Source: Gordionus sp. m RMFG-2023 (Eukaryota; Nematomorpha; Gordioida; Chordodea; Parachordodidae). From it: 64,000 nucleotides of DNA. Position 1 is the stretch's first letter. The number at the start of each line of letters is the position of its first letter. This document shows, piece after piece, positions 45,703-57,422 of the stretch. The stretch is from NCBI RefSeq assembly GCF_954871325.1, contig NC_088775.1:36991561-37055560 (forward strand). Reading direction: 5' to 3'. The notes under the pieces are model-generated. The model saw only the letters and a program-made list of their open reading frames with translations. It was not told the DNA's origin and made no database searches. A program made the translations under genes and the position numbers.

Positions 45703-45939
45703 TGAAGAGAATCATGGTAAACGTGCGAGTAAGTAAAAATATATTTTATTAACTAACTTATCTCTTTTTTAATCGACAATTTATATATTTTTTACAAACT
45801 AAAATTAGACTATAATATTAAAAAGGTTAACATATAAAATAAAATTGTAACAAAAATAAAAATATAATTTGAATAAATAAAAGTTGAATTTGAATTCATA
45901 ACAAAAATAAAAATATAAGTTGAATTTGAATTCATAACA
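45703..45939 (-). repeat. 5' LTR of element E (right copy)
   Basis: 237 bp. The primer-binding site lies directly inside it and GGGTC directly outside. Confidence 0.92.
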
Positions 45940-45944
45940 GGGTC

Positions 45945-46980
45945 ATTCAAGGATAATGGTGGCTTTGTTGTTCATTAATACATAGGGATTGATATGAATA
46001 CTCTAGTCTGATTTTATTTCTCGATATTGATACACCTTTGGGAGATGAATCATAAAAAGGAAACGACAAGGATACTCTGACGGGAAATCAGTTGTTATTG
46101 ATGCTTCGATGGGAGATCAATCTGCAAGAATAACGATATTGGCTGCAAAGAGAGGTTGATGCAAGTGACGAGGGGGGAAATATAGTAATTGGAGATTTTA
46201 TTTTCTATCAAACACTCACAAGTAGAGGATAACGAATCCATATTACATAAGGATGTTCTAAAAGGATTGCACGTGAATTGTAATGGTGGATATATTAAAT
46301 ATTATGTGAATAATTTTTTATTATATTTAATTGCTAATATTGTTGTTTACTATGATTGTGAATAATTGATTATTGTTTTTATATCAAACCATGAATATTA
46401 AAATTATAATATAATTAGAAACTTTTAATTTAATAATATAGAAATTTAGGTGCCGAAGAGTAAGATTGCGGGGAGTTTGCCTCCAGTGAAATATTCTGTC
46501 TTGTAGACGTTTCTTTATACCTATGTTTGAAATGTTTTAAAAAGTTGTTATACCCTTCACCTCACCTCCCCTGAATAACCTAGTTCTGAAAATTAAGAAA
46601 TGATTCTTTTAATTTTATTTTGTTTATAATCCATTTGAAGGTATTTTGTTTAAAAATGTTTTTAAAATATTTGACCTTCCTTATGCTTTATATAGAGGTA
46701 GATAATTAATCAAACATTAGGAAGTTCTTTTTATTTCGATAACGATATCGGGTATTATGTTAAAAAAATTTTTCACCCTCACCCCATATCCCCCCAGATT
46801 AACCCTGGAAAAATAAAGTGATGAGTAACAATTTCCTTAGAAATTTTACTGCTAATTCGCTATCAGCTACACCATAAGATAAGCTAAGATTGCTTAGCCG
46901 ATTGCCAAATAAATTATTATCAATTTATATTATAGTGATAAATATATTTAATTGACTTTATATTCTACAGTGTTAATCAG
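45945..46980. other. Interval without a recognised gene
   Basis: It contains words such as GGGAGATNAATC repeated at about 46035 and 46110, and two similar C-rich patches (CACCTCACCTCCCCTGAAT near 46558 and CACCCCATATCCCCCCAGAT near 46782) that may be copies of one small repeat. No coding signal was seen. Confidence 0.35.
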
Positions 46981-47286
46981 ATTTGATTGGAAACATTTCT
47001 ATATTTTTTAATTTATTTGAAAATAAAATTATTTGACTTGCAAAAATTGTTAAAATAAGATATTTATATATTCTTATTAATTTTACTAGTTAAATAACTT
47101 TATTTTTTCATCTATCTTTTTTCACAATTTTGGTTCTTTACATATACTAAATATAAGATATAACGTTGCAAAGAAATAATTTTAAAATACAAAATAATAA
47201 AAGTATTACAAACTTTGTTTAAATTATGTAAAGTCAAATTATAAAAACCTATTCTAATTTAAAGTTATTATAATCTAAGGTCTTAT
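46981..47286. repeat. Tandem duplication, copy A (left part; rest at 52266-52412)
   Basis: It matches 52413-52727 closely, and the match resumes at 52274 beyond the inserted hAT. Without the hAT the unit is about 440 bp. Copy A carries the hAT and copy B (52413-52852) does not. Confidence 0.9.
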
Positions 47287-48138
47287 CATAGGCGTAGCCG
47301 GGGGGGGGGGGCAAGGGGAAATTCCCCCAGAAATATATCACTTTTCGTAAATATCATTTTAAACTAATAAAAAATACGTTCCTTTGTCCCCTTCCCACTC
47401 CCTGTCTCTCAAAAATGTATGCATATATCTTCTTAAACAATAATGAAAGAAATAATGAGAGTTAATAATTTTTTAAACTTAAACTATTGACAATAATTTA
47501 TATTTTTTAAAAAGATTTATATATAAATATATATAAAAAAAGTGATACCAAAAATGTAATTTAAAAAATGAAATATAAGCCATATATAAGTCATAAAACA
47601 AAAGTCAATTTTATATAATTACTATTAATAGATCTATAAAAATACTAAGTAAAATAATATATAAATATGATTTTTTATAATTTTATATAGTGAATTATTT
47701 TAATTTATTTTTCTTAATAAAAGTAAAATTTAATTACAAAATTATTAATAAAATTAATTTATAAATTTAATAAAAATTAACATAACCATATTCCCATTTT
47801 TTTTAAATTTCCCCAATTTATTTTTAAAATATATTTTGCAATTTTTTGACCGAGCAACAAGCATTATATTTGTTTTAAGATTGATATGGACATCAGAAAA
47901 TATCTTTTAAAGAATGCAAATTAAGGTAATTCTATATTTATTATAATAAACATTAATTTCCTATCAAGATCATCATCGCAAGAAAATAGATTCAATTTCA
48001 AATGAAAATAGGGTATCAGAAATATTATATAACAATCATGAAAATATATCAAAAAAGAAGGAAATTAGAATAAATTTAACAAGGATTGATGAACGTATAT
48101 TTTATATTTATAATGAATTTATATATCTTTTTTTAGTG

Positions 48139-51100
48139 ATGTTGCTGGGAGATAATAATTCTCTAAATATAAGAGACCTTGATTCAAGTAAGAACTATTT
48201 GAATATTAACATAATTATTATTATTAGTTGTTTTTGATTTTCAAAAAGATGATCAAATATTAGAGATTGTGCTAGAGAATGAGAAAAGTAATCCTATCAT
48301 CCAGGTAGTCCCAATAGGTATTTTATTTTAATATCATTATGTAATTTACATTTTTTTAAGTTAATGTTGTTGATGAAAGATCTGCAGTAAATCTTATACA
48401 GTCAAGAGTTCAAAATATGGAAAGTAAAATTTCTATTTTAAAAATATGTAAATAGTTTATTTAGGTACTTTACCATTTGACATAAGTAATTATGTTCAAA
48501 TGGATGTAGCCCCCAAAGAGTTTAATATACTAGAGAGTATATATAGGCCACCCAATAATTATAAATTTTCAAGAGATCTTTCTAGAAGGAAATTAAAATT
48601 TCAATTTAATTGGTTTATCACTTGGCCTTGGTTGGCTTACTCACCTTCATAAAATGGGGCTTATTGTTAATATTGTGTTCCATTTGGACCAAAATATGCT
48701 GGTAAAGGTGAACAAAAATTAAAGCGACTTGTGAATTGCCCATTAGACGTTGGAAAGATGCAGGAGAGAATTTTGAAAATCATCAAAACAATTTATACCA
48801 TAAAAATACACAAAATATTATATTATCTCTTAGAGCAATTAATGCTAATGATAGAGATTCTATCATTCATATATTAGGTACACCATTAAAAATTATTAAA
48901 AGAGAATTATTTATTTTTTATAAAGATCAAGGTAAAAAGAAAATAGCAAATGAAAATAGACGAAAAATATCTCCTATAATAGATGCAATAATTACATGTG
49001 GAAATCAATGTATGGCATTAAGAGGTCATCGAGATTCAGGTTGTATATTTAAGGATGATACAAATGAAAATGATGGGAACTTTAGAGCTATTCTCAGAAA
49101 CCGAGCAATTGGAGATGATGAGCTCAGGATTAACTTGTTAAATGCACCTAAAAATGCTACGTATTTAAGCCCGACCATTCAATACGAAATCATTGATGTG
49201 TGTAATGATTTAATATTAAGAAAGATAGTTGCCAACATTAACAAGTCTCCATTCTTTTCAGTCTTGGCAGATGAATCAACTGATATATCTGGCCTAGAGC
49301 AAATGTCCTTGTGTGCTCGATATTTATATTCTGAAAATGGTAAAATTTATATTTTATATAAATTATTATCATTTATATAGATGAAGTCATAGGCGTAGCC
49401 AGGATTTTCATAAGGGGGGGGGGAATTAACGCCCCCAGGTCCCCTTTTGGGCGGGGATTCGGCCCGCTTTTCCCCGGCCTTCGGCCGGGTTACTTTAGTC
49501 TATATAGTCATAAAATATTTTTACAAATTTTAATAAAAAAAATAAGCCTGGAACAAATGTGAAATATATTTTTATTAGTTTATATAAAATAAAAATATAA
49601 TAAATTACTTGTATTGTATATACCTTAATATAAAAGCATGGTAATAATTTATTCCAAACAATTATAAGAAATTTATTTATAAAAAGTAAGTAGACATATA
49701 GTTGATTTTACTCTATTATATAGAATTAGTTATAAAATACTAGGTAACCACTTTTACAGACATATTTGACAGTTAGAGAATATATTACAGTTAATAATTT
49801 AACAAATTTTACTAATCAATGCTCTTGATATTAAATATAGCAACAATTTGCATTCAATTATTTAACGCCATCTATTTATTTTAGGTAAAAATGTTATTTA
49901 AATTTAATCTTCATATTATTTATCCCACAATGTCTTTAAAAGATATGATGTCCTTATCAATATTTTATAGTTTTCTGTAAAATATATAATTCGCTATATT
50001 GGTAAAAATGACTTAATTGTCATTTGATAATTAGATATACTGTAAATCTACGACATATAATATTCCACTGATTGTATTGTGCTTTAATATTTTTTTAATT
50101 TATGACTTAATTTTATCAATAGTTTTATAATTATATTTTACTTTTATTAAGATAAATAAATTAAAATTACTCACTTTATAAAAAATTATATTTGATATAT
50201 TATATTATTTAGTAATTTTATGGATCTATTATTAATAATTATAATATATTTCACTTATTTCTTAAGACTTATTTTTGGCTTATATTCCATTTATTAAAAA
50301 ACATTTTTGGTTCATTTTACATATTTATAAATTTATTTTCCCAAAAATCTATAAATTATGATGAATAGTTTTATAAAAAAAATATCAACTATTACATTCT
50401 TTCTTTTAAATTATTATTTAAGATATATGCATACATATTTGAGGGTCAGGGAGTGGGGGGGGGGGACTAATGAGGATATTTTTTTATTAGCTAAAAATGA
50501 TATTTACAAAAAGTGATAGATTTCTGAAGGGGGGGGGGATTTCCCCTTGTCTTCCCCCCTGGCTACACCTATGGATGAAGTACAAATAAAAGAAGACTTT
50601 TTGCAATTTATTCCGATTCAAGATATGAGAGGTGAATGTCTTGCTAACACAATTGATGTTCATCTTAAAAAATTTAAAATTAATGTTAATTTTATGCGGG
50701 GACTAGGATATGATGGTGCCCCTGCTATGAGTGGACATTTAAATGGTGTTCAATCACATTTAATAAAAGAAATCTTACTGCAATTTATGTACATTGTGCA
50801 TCGCATTCCCTAAATCTAGCCATTTCTGATTGTTGCTCAATTCCCGTTATTCGTAGTACCATGGATTTATTAAACTTTTATTTTAATTATAATCATATAT
50901 TTAAAAAGGCACAATATGCAAGGTATATGATATGTTCAAGTATCCAAAAAGATCTAATGTCCTCAAAAATATTCTGGCAAAGGAAGAATTTGGCAATAAT
51001 CATCATAAACTTGTGAAAATGTGCCCTACAAGATGGATCCTACGACATGAATCGGTTGCAGTTTTTCTTGAATTAGTTTACCCGATAATTGTTGCATTGG

Positions 51101-51982
51101 AGGAAATATGTGGATGGACAGATACATCAGTGATGGCAGAAGCCAATGGAATTTTGAAAGCGATTCAAGATCCTGAGTTTTTATTGGCCATTAATGGCAT
51201 TAACACTCTCTTCTGCCACACATATTATTATGCAGAGCTTTGCAAAGAGTGAACCAAGATATGATTTAGGCATTGATCTTAGCTGAAGATGCATATAATG
51301 CTATTTTACAGATAAGAAAAAATGCTGATTGTGAATTTAGAACGATTTTTAACAAAGTTCAAAAAAAGTGCAATCTTATAATATGATAATAAGCATGCCA
51401 AGAATAGTATTAAGACAAGTACATAGGAATAATATTTCCTTACAATCAGTTGAGGAGTATTACAAAATTATTATTTTTATACCACTTGGACACTTTTTTA
51501 ACTCAGATTAAAGAACGTTTATTAAACCATAAATTTTGCTAAGTAACTTTCAAATTTTGTTATCCTCTAATCCATCTGTGAACATTTCGGATGGCATTAG
51601 AAATAAAATTCAGTATTTATATAATTTTTATTTGCAAGATATGGTAGGGACCGAATTAGAAGTAATAAGTGAATTTAAGTATTGGTTTGCCAATTTAAAA
51701 AGAATGGATATAAAGCCTGATAATGCATTAAATGCACTGAATATTTGTAAACACACACTAATTGAATTTCCGAACATAACAAAATTATTTCAAATTTTAG
51801 CATACCTCCCAATTACAACATGTACAAATGAAAGAACTTTCTCTAATTTAAGAAGACTAAAAACATACTTACGAAATACTACCTTGCAAAATAGATTAAA
51901 TGGTTTAGCGCTATTAAATATTCATCGGGAATTAACACCAGATAATACTGAAATAATTAATGAATTATCAAATTCTAAATGA
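48139..51982 (+). pseudogene. hAT transposase (TTF-finger/DUF4371 type), spliced, decayed
   Basis: An ATG at 48139 starts MLLGDNNSLNIRDLD. In-phase introns follow at 48188-48227, 48318-48360, 48424-48464 and 49340-49380 (40-43 bp). Domains: TTF-type finger (about 48560-48780; YCVPFGPKY, RRWKDAGENFENH), DUF4371 and RNase-H-like core (about 48790-51250; FSVLADESTDIS with the first catalytic Asp, GLGYDGAPAMSG, CPTRW), hAT dimerisation (51536-51982; NERTFSNLRRLKT). Two stops near 48652-48667, frameshifts near 48742, 50775 and 51240, and the nested MITE prevent full translation. The family resembles ZMYM1-like hAT proteins of animals. Confidence 0.9.
49388..50573. mobile_element. 1186-bp hAT MITE nested in the transposase gene
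   Basis: Termini CATAGGCGTAGCCAGG and the inverse of CATAGGTGTAGCCAGG resemble the host hAT. GATGAAGT is duplicated at 49380-49387 and 50574-50581. The duplicated site spans the splice acceptor (last G of the intron plus seven exon bases). Subterminal GC hairpins (GGCCTTCGGCCGGG) and G-runs occur. It is non-coding and likely mobilised by the same transposase type. Confidence 0.95.
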
Positions 51983-52412
51983 AAATTAGATATAACATTA
52001 TAAATTATTACCACGTTTTTGTATGATCTATCTTATATTACACAAAACATAAATTATTACCACGTTTTTATATGTTCTATCTTATGACATAACATAAATT
52101 AATACCACATTTTTTTGTGATCTATCTATATTAACAATAAACTAATAAAAATATATTTCATATTTCTTCCGGGCTTATTATTGTTAAAAAAAATTTAAAT
52201 ATATATAGGATTAAATTTTGTAATTCCCCCCCCCCCCCCTTAGGAAAATCCTGGCTACGCCTATGGGTCTTATATAAAAATAATCTATTAATATATTTAA
52301 ATATACAAGGAAATATTATAAAATTTTATATATTTAAATCAAAATATTATTTGATCGATCTTGACTATTTTTGTGCCAAGTCATGTTGACATGACACATA
52401 AATATAGAAATA

Positions 52413-52852
52413 ATTTGATTAAAAACATTTCTATATTTTTTAATTTATTTGAAAATAAAATTTGACTTGCAAAAATTGTTAAAATAAGATATTTATATAT
52501 TCTTATTAATTTTACTAGTTAAATAACTTTATTTTTTCATCTATCTTTTTTTCACAATTTTAATTCTTTACATATAATAAATATAAGATATAACGTTGCA
52601 AAGAAATAATTTAAAAATACAAAATAATAAAAGTATTACAAAGTTTGTTTAAATTATGTGAAGTCATATTATAAGAACCTATTCTAATTTAAAGTTATTA
52701 TAATCTTAGGTCTTATATAAAAAATCTAACAATATATTTAAATATACAAGGAAATATTATAAAATATTATATATTTAAATCAAATTATTATTTGATCGAT
52801 CTTGACTATTTTTGTGCCAAGTCATGTTGACATGACACATAAATATAGAAAT
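52413..52852. repeat. Tandem duplication, copy B (intact)
   Basis: A 440-bp unit starting ATTTGATT and ending AAATATAGAAAT. It differs from copy A at a few percent of positions. It holds a small palindrome (TCATGTTGACATGA). It lies immediately upstream of the AIMP1-like start codon, so it may include that gene's 5' region. Confidence 0.9.
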
Positions 52853-52886
52853 ATTTAAATTCTATACATTTGTATATCTATTATTA

Positions 52887-53575
52887 ATGCCTGAAACAAA
52901 TATTTTTTCTAAGATAGATGATGCTCAAACTAAAGCAAAAACTATTGAAGAGAATATCGGGACAATTAATATGGAATTAGAATCCCTTGCTAACGTTTTA
53001 AGTATTATGGCTTCTTTTTTAAAAATATCTTCAAAAAATATAAAGGAAAACTTAATGATAATGATGAAATAGTTAATTTAAAAAATGAAAATGTTATTCT
53101 TAAAAAGGAAATTACTAAGGTCAAAAACGATTTATTTTTAGCTGAAATTTGGAATGGTGGTAAAATTTTTGCATTTATTCTTAAATTGGCTTAAAGTTAA
53201 GCAATATAAATTGCAAGGTAATATTGAAAATAAAAACAACGATGGGGATTCTGTTTTTTGCAATGAAGAAGGTATATTAAATTTGAATATTTTTTTAGCA
53301 TATATTTATCAGAGCTCTATGATTCTAACAATAAAACTAATAAAATCAACAAGAATGAAACAAAACCATCTGAAAATAAAAAATTGAATATAGAAATATC
53401 TGAAAGTACTGAAATATCCAATTTTTCTTCACACTTAGATATGCGAGTGGGAATTATTAAATCTGCTGAGAAACATCCAGATGCTGACAGTTTATATGTA
53501 GAAAAGATTGATTTGGGTGAAACTGAGCCTAGGACTATTATAAGTGGGCTGGTAGCTCATGTAACAATAAATCAA
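52887..53575 (+). CDS. AIMP1/p43-like aminoacyl-tRNA synthetase complex protein (5' part)
   Basis: Exons 52887-53001, 53046-53159, 53197-53271 and 53313-53575 join in phase to 189 codons, with introns of 44, 37 and 41 bp (GT/AG). The N-terminus is a helical, leucine-zipper-like region; [20 protein letters not shown] and AEIWNGVKQ match the p43 N-terminal helix. The linker is Asn/Lys-rich. From about residue 137 an EMAP-II/tRNA-binding OB domain begins ([40 protein letters not shown]). AIMP1 scaffolds the multi-synthetase complex and binds tRNA. The frame stops at a phase-0 donor (CAA/GTATTT) halfway through the OB domain; later exons are not found in the window. It is either truncated or continues beyond the transposon cluster. 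Confidence 0.85.
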
Positions 53576-53692
53576 GTATTTTTATATTGGCATATTTAAC
53601 AAAAATTATGCATGAATGAATAATTTTTATATTTTATTATCATTTTAGAGTAATATTGAATAAAATTTTTTACTTTGTTTCTTATAATATTA

Positions 53693-53735
53693 ATAGGTAC
53701 TCATGTAACCATAAATCTGGTATTTTTATATTGTG
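53693..53735 (+). repeat. Partial duplicate of the AIMP1 exon 4 end
   Basis: GGTACTCATGTAACCATAAA and TATTTTTATATTG repeat the exon 4 end and donor region (53551-53590) with a few changes. It is a local duplication in the following intron or flank. Confidence 0.7.
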
Positions 53736-54244
53736 GTATATTAAAAAAGATTAAATATTTTACTTGAAGTTTATTATAATTTTAATAAGATGTAATATTA
53801 ATGTACAATTAACTATAAATTTAAAATTGTAACCCCCCTCCCCTCTCATCCAAGGAAATAATCATTCTTAATTTTTTGTCCTAGTCTTATAGATATTTGC
53901 AGAGTTGTTAAAAGATACTTTTTAAATAGATCTAGATTCAGTTACATGATCTAAAAAGTTATCTAGATACAAATACAATTTAAAAATATATCTAGATGTA
54001 GATACATTTTTTATTATACTCATATAAGGTTTGCATAAAGCTAAATTAGGATTTTATTGTTCATGAAATGAGCTAAAAAAATTTATTGACTCGATATTTA
54101 TCAAAATATAACTAAAATATTGATTTTTAGATTTTAATATAATATATAATATATGAAAATATGATTAAATGATTATAAATAATTATTAGATATCAGTAAT
54201 AAAATATTTTCAAGATTTTGGTCATTAAGGCATCCTCCTTTATC

Positions 54245-54315
54245 TGTAGACATTCTTTGCTCCATTAAAAAGTCTTTTTACAAGGGTGCTTGAAGAGATT
54301 GTGGTGTTATATTTT
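54245..54315 (-). pseudogene. hAT dimerisation-domain remnant (outer element)
   Basis: The minus strand reads YNTTISSSTLVKRLFNGAKN, the hAT C-terminal motif (Y-N-T-x-I-P-S-S-x-x-V-E-R-L-F). Only this short block survives. Confidence 0.65.
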
Positions 54316-54604
54316 ATGAATAACAATTTTATATCAGGATTGACATTAATTTTTGAAAAAATTATTTATAATTTGTTGAGTATCAAAATTTAAATTATTA
54401 TTAACAAGCATACTATTGGCATCCACAGTCACAACAAGATTCAATGTATGATGGCACAACATTGATGATTAGATAAACTATATGATTTTGATATTTCAAA
54501 ATCCTGAGCAATATTATAAAGACTTGATATTGATATTGGTACAACTGCTCCTCATCTTTCAGATCATCCATGGATTCACTACTATTTTTAATTGACTTAA
54601 AGAC

Positions 54605-56009
54605 CAGGGATGTGAACCCTTCGACAAAAAAAGGGCCCAGGTCTGGGTTCGGGTACAGGAATAAAATTTAAAAAGGTCCTGGGTTTGGGTTCAGGGAACA
54701 TAAAAATAATGACTCAAAATAAGATTTTTTTCATTCATTTATTATTATACTTCAATATATACATATTCATAATTTACAAATGTAATTTATATTTTAAATG
54801 TTTTATTCAATCGCACAATCATAATATATTCTAAAATATCATCCTTGAGATTTCCACATCAATTAGACAATATATATTTCAAAGATGAAAATTCACGTTC
54901 GACCCTTACCTAAAATAGATAGTTATCTTTATAAAATTATTGTATTTGTGTCGCCGGCACAGATATGAAGATTCTAGATAAGATATATAATTCTCGATAT
55001 ATATTGAAGAATTTTAAAATGTTTGTATCCTTATTTATTCTCTTAACATTTCTATTAAAGCTGCAATAGGCATTTTTTGATCCTCCTTTCTATCTTTTGA
55101 TAATTTGATTTTTTTATCTATCTAAAAGTAAAATTTCAAGATCATCAATGTTGCTATCATAATTATTATTATCACAACAACCAGTAAGTATTGTTGTAGC
55201 CTCCAATATATTGTAAATAATGGAGTTTTGCTTATGCCATAAATCCATAAGATGGTCTTTAGCCATTTGCTTGCTCAATACTTAATAAAACTTGATATCG
55301 AGGGTCTAAATATATAGAAGCGATAACACTATTTTGCAAATATTGTTGCACCCGAATTTTCATGTTTTCTAATATTTTGTATAAAAAGGATTGTAAATTT
55401 TTCTAAATCTAATCGGCATCTAATTCATATGTCATAAAAATCAAATAAACATAATTGTTCTGATTGTAATTTTAATATTGTTATTTTTAAAGGAACTAAT
55501 ACACTAGTAAGGTCCTTTATTTGGCACCAATTATCTTCTGACAAAATGACTTCACATGCTCCTATAATAAAATTATTACAGAAATCTTTTAAACTTAATA
55601 ATCGTTCTAGCATCATTGAGACCAACGTGTTGTGAATTACCATTTAAATTAAAATATTATTACTTGCAATACAAAATAATTCACTTTCAAAATAATCAAC
55701 GTATTTCTATAACATAGCATATTAATAAATTTACATAATAAAATATTACCTACACTAGAAAATAATTTATGATATCAATATCTAAATAAAATGGAAGTCC
55801 AGGAAGAAAATTGAAAGAAAAATGCAAATATAAAATAAATGATTCCACAAAAAAAAGTTAATAAAATTTAAAAAAAATTATATTATTTTTTAGAAAAATA
55901 TTTTTATTTTTAAAAATTTTTATGACATCTAAAACTCTTGGACCCTCTACTTTTAAAAGGGTCCGGGTCAGCCACAATACGAGGGTCTGGGTTCAGGTTC
56001 ACATCCTTG
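54605..56009 (-). mobile_element. 1.4-kb hAT element nested in the 53900-57414 hAT
   Basis: Ends are CAGGGATGTGAACCC and the inverse of CAAGGATGTGAACCTG, with GGGTCCGGG/GGGTTCGGGT subterminal words on both sides. TSDs TTAAAGAC (54597-54604) and TTAAAAAC (56010-56017) agree at seven of eight bases. The minus strand carries a decayed transposase. It is younger than the hAT it interrupts. Confidence 0.85.
54820..55643 (-). pseudogene. hAT transposase remnant of the nested element
   Basis: The open piece 55425-55643 reads MLERLLSLKDFCNNF, LSEDNWCQIKDLTSVLVPLK and TILKLQSEQLCLFDFY, the central hAT region (R-x-x-x-T/L-x-M-L-x-R-x-x-E ... L-x-x-x-E-W ... L-x-P-x-x). Downstream, ISVPATQ and VEREFSSLKYILS (about 54830-54975) are the dimerisation region, with probable introns or shifts between. 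The N-terminus and finger are missing. Confidence 0.7.
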
Positions 56010-56389
56010 TTAAAAACTCAAAAATAAATAAGTAATCCTAATCATATATTATGTTTATATTTATAATAAAATAAACCTAAAAACTTTGAGAACATTTTTG
56101 GCATTGTCAGTAATGGTCTTTGAGATTTTATTTTGAATGAATGCAATAATCCTTTGCTATATCTTGTAAATTCTTTGCCATACCAGTCATTCTTTTTCAA
56201 GCCAACGCTACATTTTTTCTTAAATTTGTTGGATCTAAATAGTGTGCAGTGACTCCTATGTTTGAACAATAAATTAACATTTCTTAAAACTGCTAAATAA
56301 TTTGTTCTTTATTATTATACAAATTTAAATGTTAGCTATACCGGTGATAGGCACGCCAACAATCTACTGTTGTGCATATTACCGAGGTT

Positions 56390-56480
56390 CTATTAGACTT
56401 TTTATGATTTCTTTCTTTTCATTTTCCCATCTTTGGGAAATTCTACCAACCACTGTGTTGGCAAATTATATTTTTGTTAA
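56390..56480 (-). pseudogene. hAT transposase N-terminal-part remnant (outer element)
   Basis: The minus strand reads TVVGRISQRWENEKKEIIKS, resembling the hAT block S-R-T-T-V-x-R-x-I ... E just before the first catalytic Asp. Stops follow at once. Confidence 0.5.
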
Positions 56481-57422
56481 TATTTTGATCATTTTTATAA
56501 ATGAAGGATTTTCAACAATTGAAAATGATTAATGCTAGCTATATTAAAAGCAGTTATTTAATCATCTAAAGTGGTTTGGGTTCAAGTCTGAAATCTCTTG
56601 GCAAAAATATCAGTGGACGATGAGCCTACCAATATTTCTTTAGTAGATTTATTCCTTCCCCTTTTTTATTTTCATTAACAGTGTTTCATGTTTTCTCTTA
56701 AAATTTAAAATTACGATTATAAACATTTAGTATCTGTATTCTTAAATGTTATACAATGTTGCAAGTTGAGGTAATGATAACTGAAATTTTCGTATTTTTT
56801 TATAGACATGGCAAACATTTTACTATCAGAGATTTGTTTTCTTTATTTTGAGATATTATCTTAAAATATGCTCTATAAACTGGCCATGGAAAAACAATGT
56901 CTGAACTTATTGATGATTCATTGATTATTACTTCTTCCGAACTTATTGATGCTTCATTGATTATTACTTCTTCCTCTTCATCACTATTAATAGTAATCTA
57001 AAATAAATTTTTAAAATTAGTATAATAATATAAAATTAACCAATTCCATATAAAGTAAAAATGGGAGATGGATTGTAATATCCAAATTTGTCTGGTTTAT
57101 TTATATACTCAGATATAATATATAATTAATATTTATATATATTTTTTTTATATATAAGTTTAAATAATTTATATATATATGATTTTTTATTATAGTAGTC
57201 TTAATATTTTTTAATATATATTTATTTAAATTATATGCTCATATGAAATAAAATAAATTTTGCATACAAGTATTTTTATTTAGAATATAGAAGCGTTAAA
57301 TAAAAGTATATCAAAATGTATCTTAAAAAGTTTCTAAAAACATATATAGATACCTCTAAAATAATATCTAGATCAGATACCACATTTTTATATCTAGATA
57401 CTTTAACAACTCTGGGGATTTG

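Larger units (their letters stand above)
40551..45939 (-). mobile_element. Ty3/gypsy LTR retrotransposon E with both LTRs and a 5-bp TSD
   Basis: LTRs at 40551-40807 and 45703-45939 (element starts TGTTATGAATTC and ends CTCTTCA) are flanked by GGGTC (40546-40550 and 45940-45944). The primer-binding site TGGTGCTCCCAG lies directly inside the 5' LTR, and a purine tract (AAAAGGAGAA) next to the 3' LTR. Parts on the minus strand: RRM-like frame (45298-45534); Gag (44805-45257); Asn-rich linker (44270-44800); protease (43746-44261, QVDTGSKHTI); RT (about 42771-43740); RNase H (42469-42762); integrase (41568-42300). It has all domains but is broken, with roughly six to eight interruptions. LTR divergence of about 3-4% by eye suggests modest age. 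Confidence 0.95.
47287..52265 (+). mobile_element. 5-kb hAT transposon with exact TSD and a nested MITE
   Basis: Ends are CATAGGCGTAGCC and the inverse GGCTACGCCTATG, with GGTCTTAT duplicated at 47279-47286 and 52266-52273. G- and C-runs are subterminal. It encodes an intron-containing hAT transposase (48139-51982, decayed) and carries a 1186-bp MITE (49388-50573) that shares its termini. Without the MITE it is about 3.8 kb, a normal size for an autonomous hAT. The uninterrupted site at about 52718-52735 confirms the boundaries. Confidence 0.95.
53900..57414 (-). mobile_element. 3.5-kb hAT transposon with imperfect TSD, hosting a second hAT
   Basis: The left end CAGAGTTGTTAAAAGATAC and the right end, inverse of CAGAGTTGTTAAAGTATC, are followed by repeated TCTAGAT words. 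Flanks GATATTTG (53892-53899) and GGGATTTG (57415-57422) agree at six of eight bases. Minus-strand hAT transposase scraps lie at 56390-56480 and 54245-54315. A different hAT is nested at 54605-56009. The 156-bp MITE at 63391-63546 shares its ends. Confidence 0.8.

Noticed and set aside
6360-45939. Envelope-bearing retrovirus or Polinton
   Set aside because: No env-like frame, protein-primed DNA polymerase or major capsid gene was seen; the LTR elements show only Gag-Pol of Ty3/gypsy type.
52201-52265. Long C and G runs as sequencing errors
   Set aside because: They recur at matching subterminal positions of several hAT elements with good TSDs, so they are element features, though exact lengths may be unreliable.
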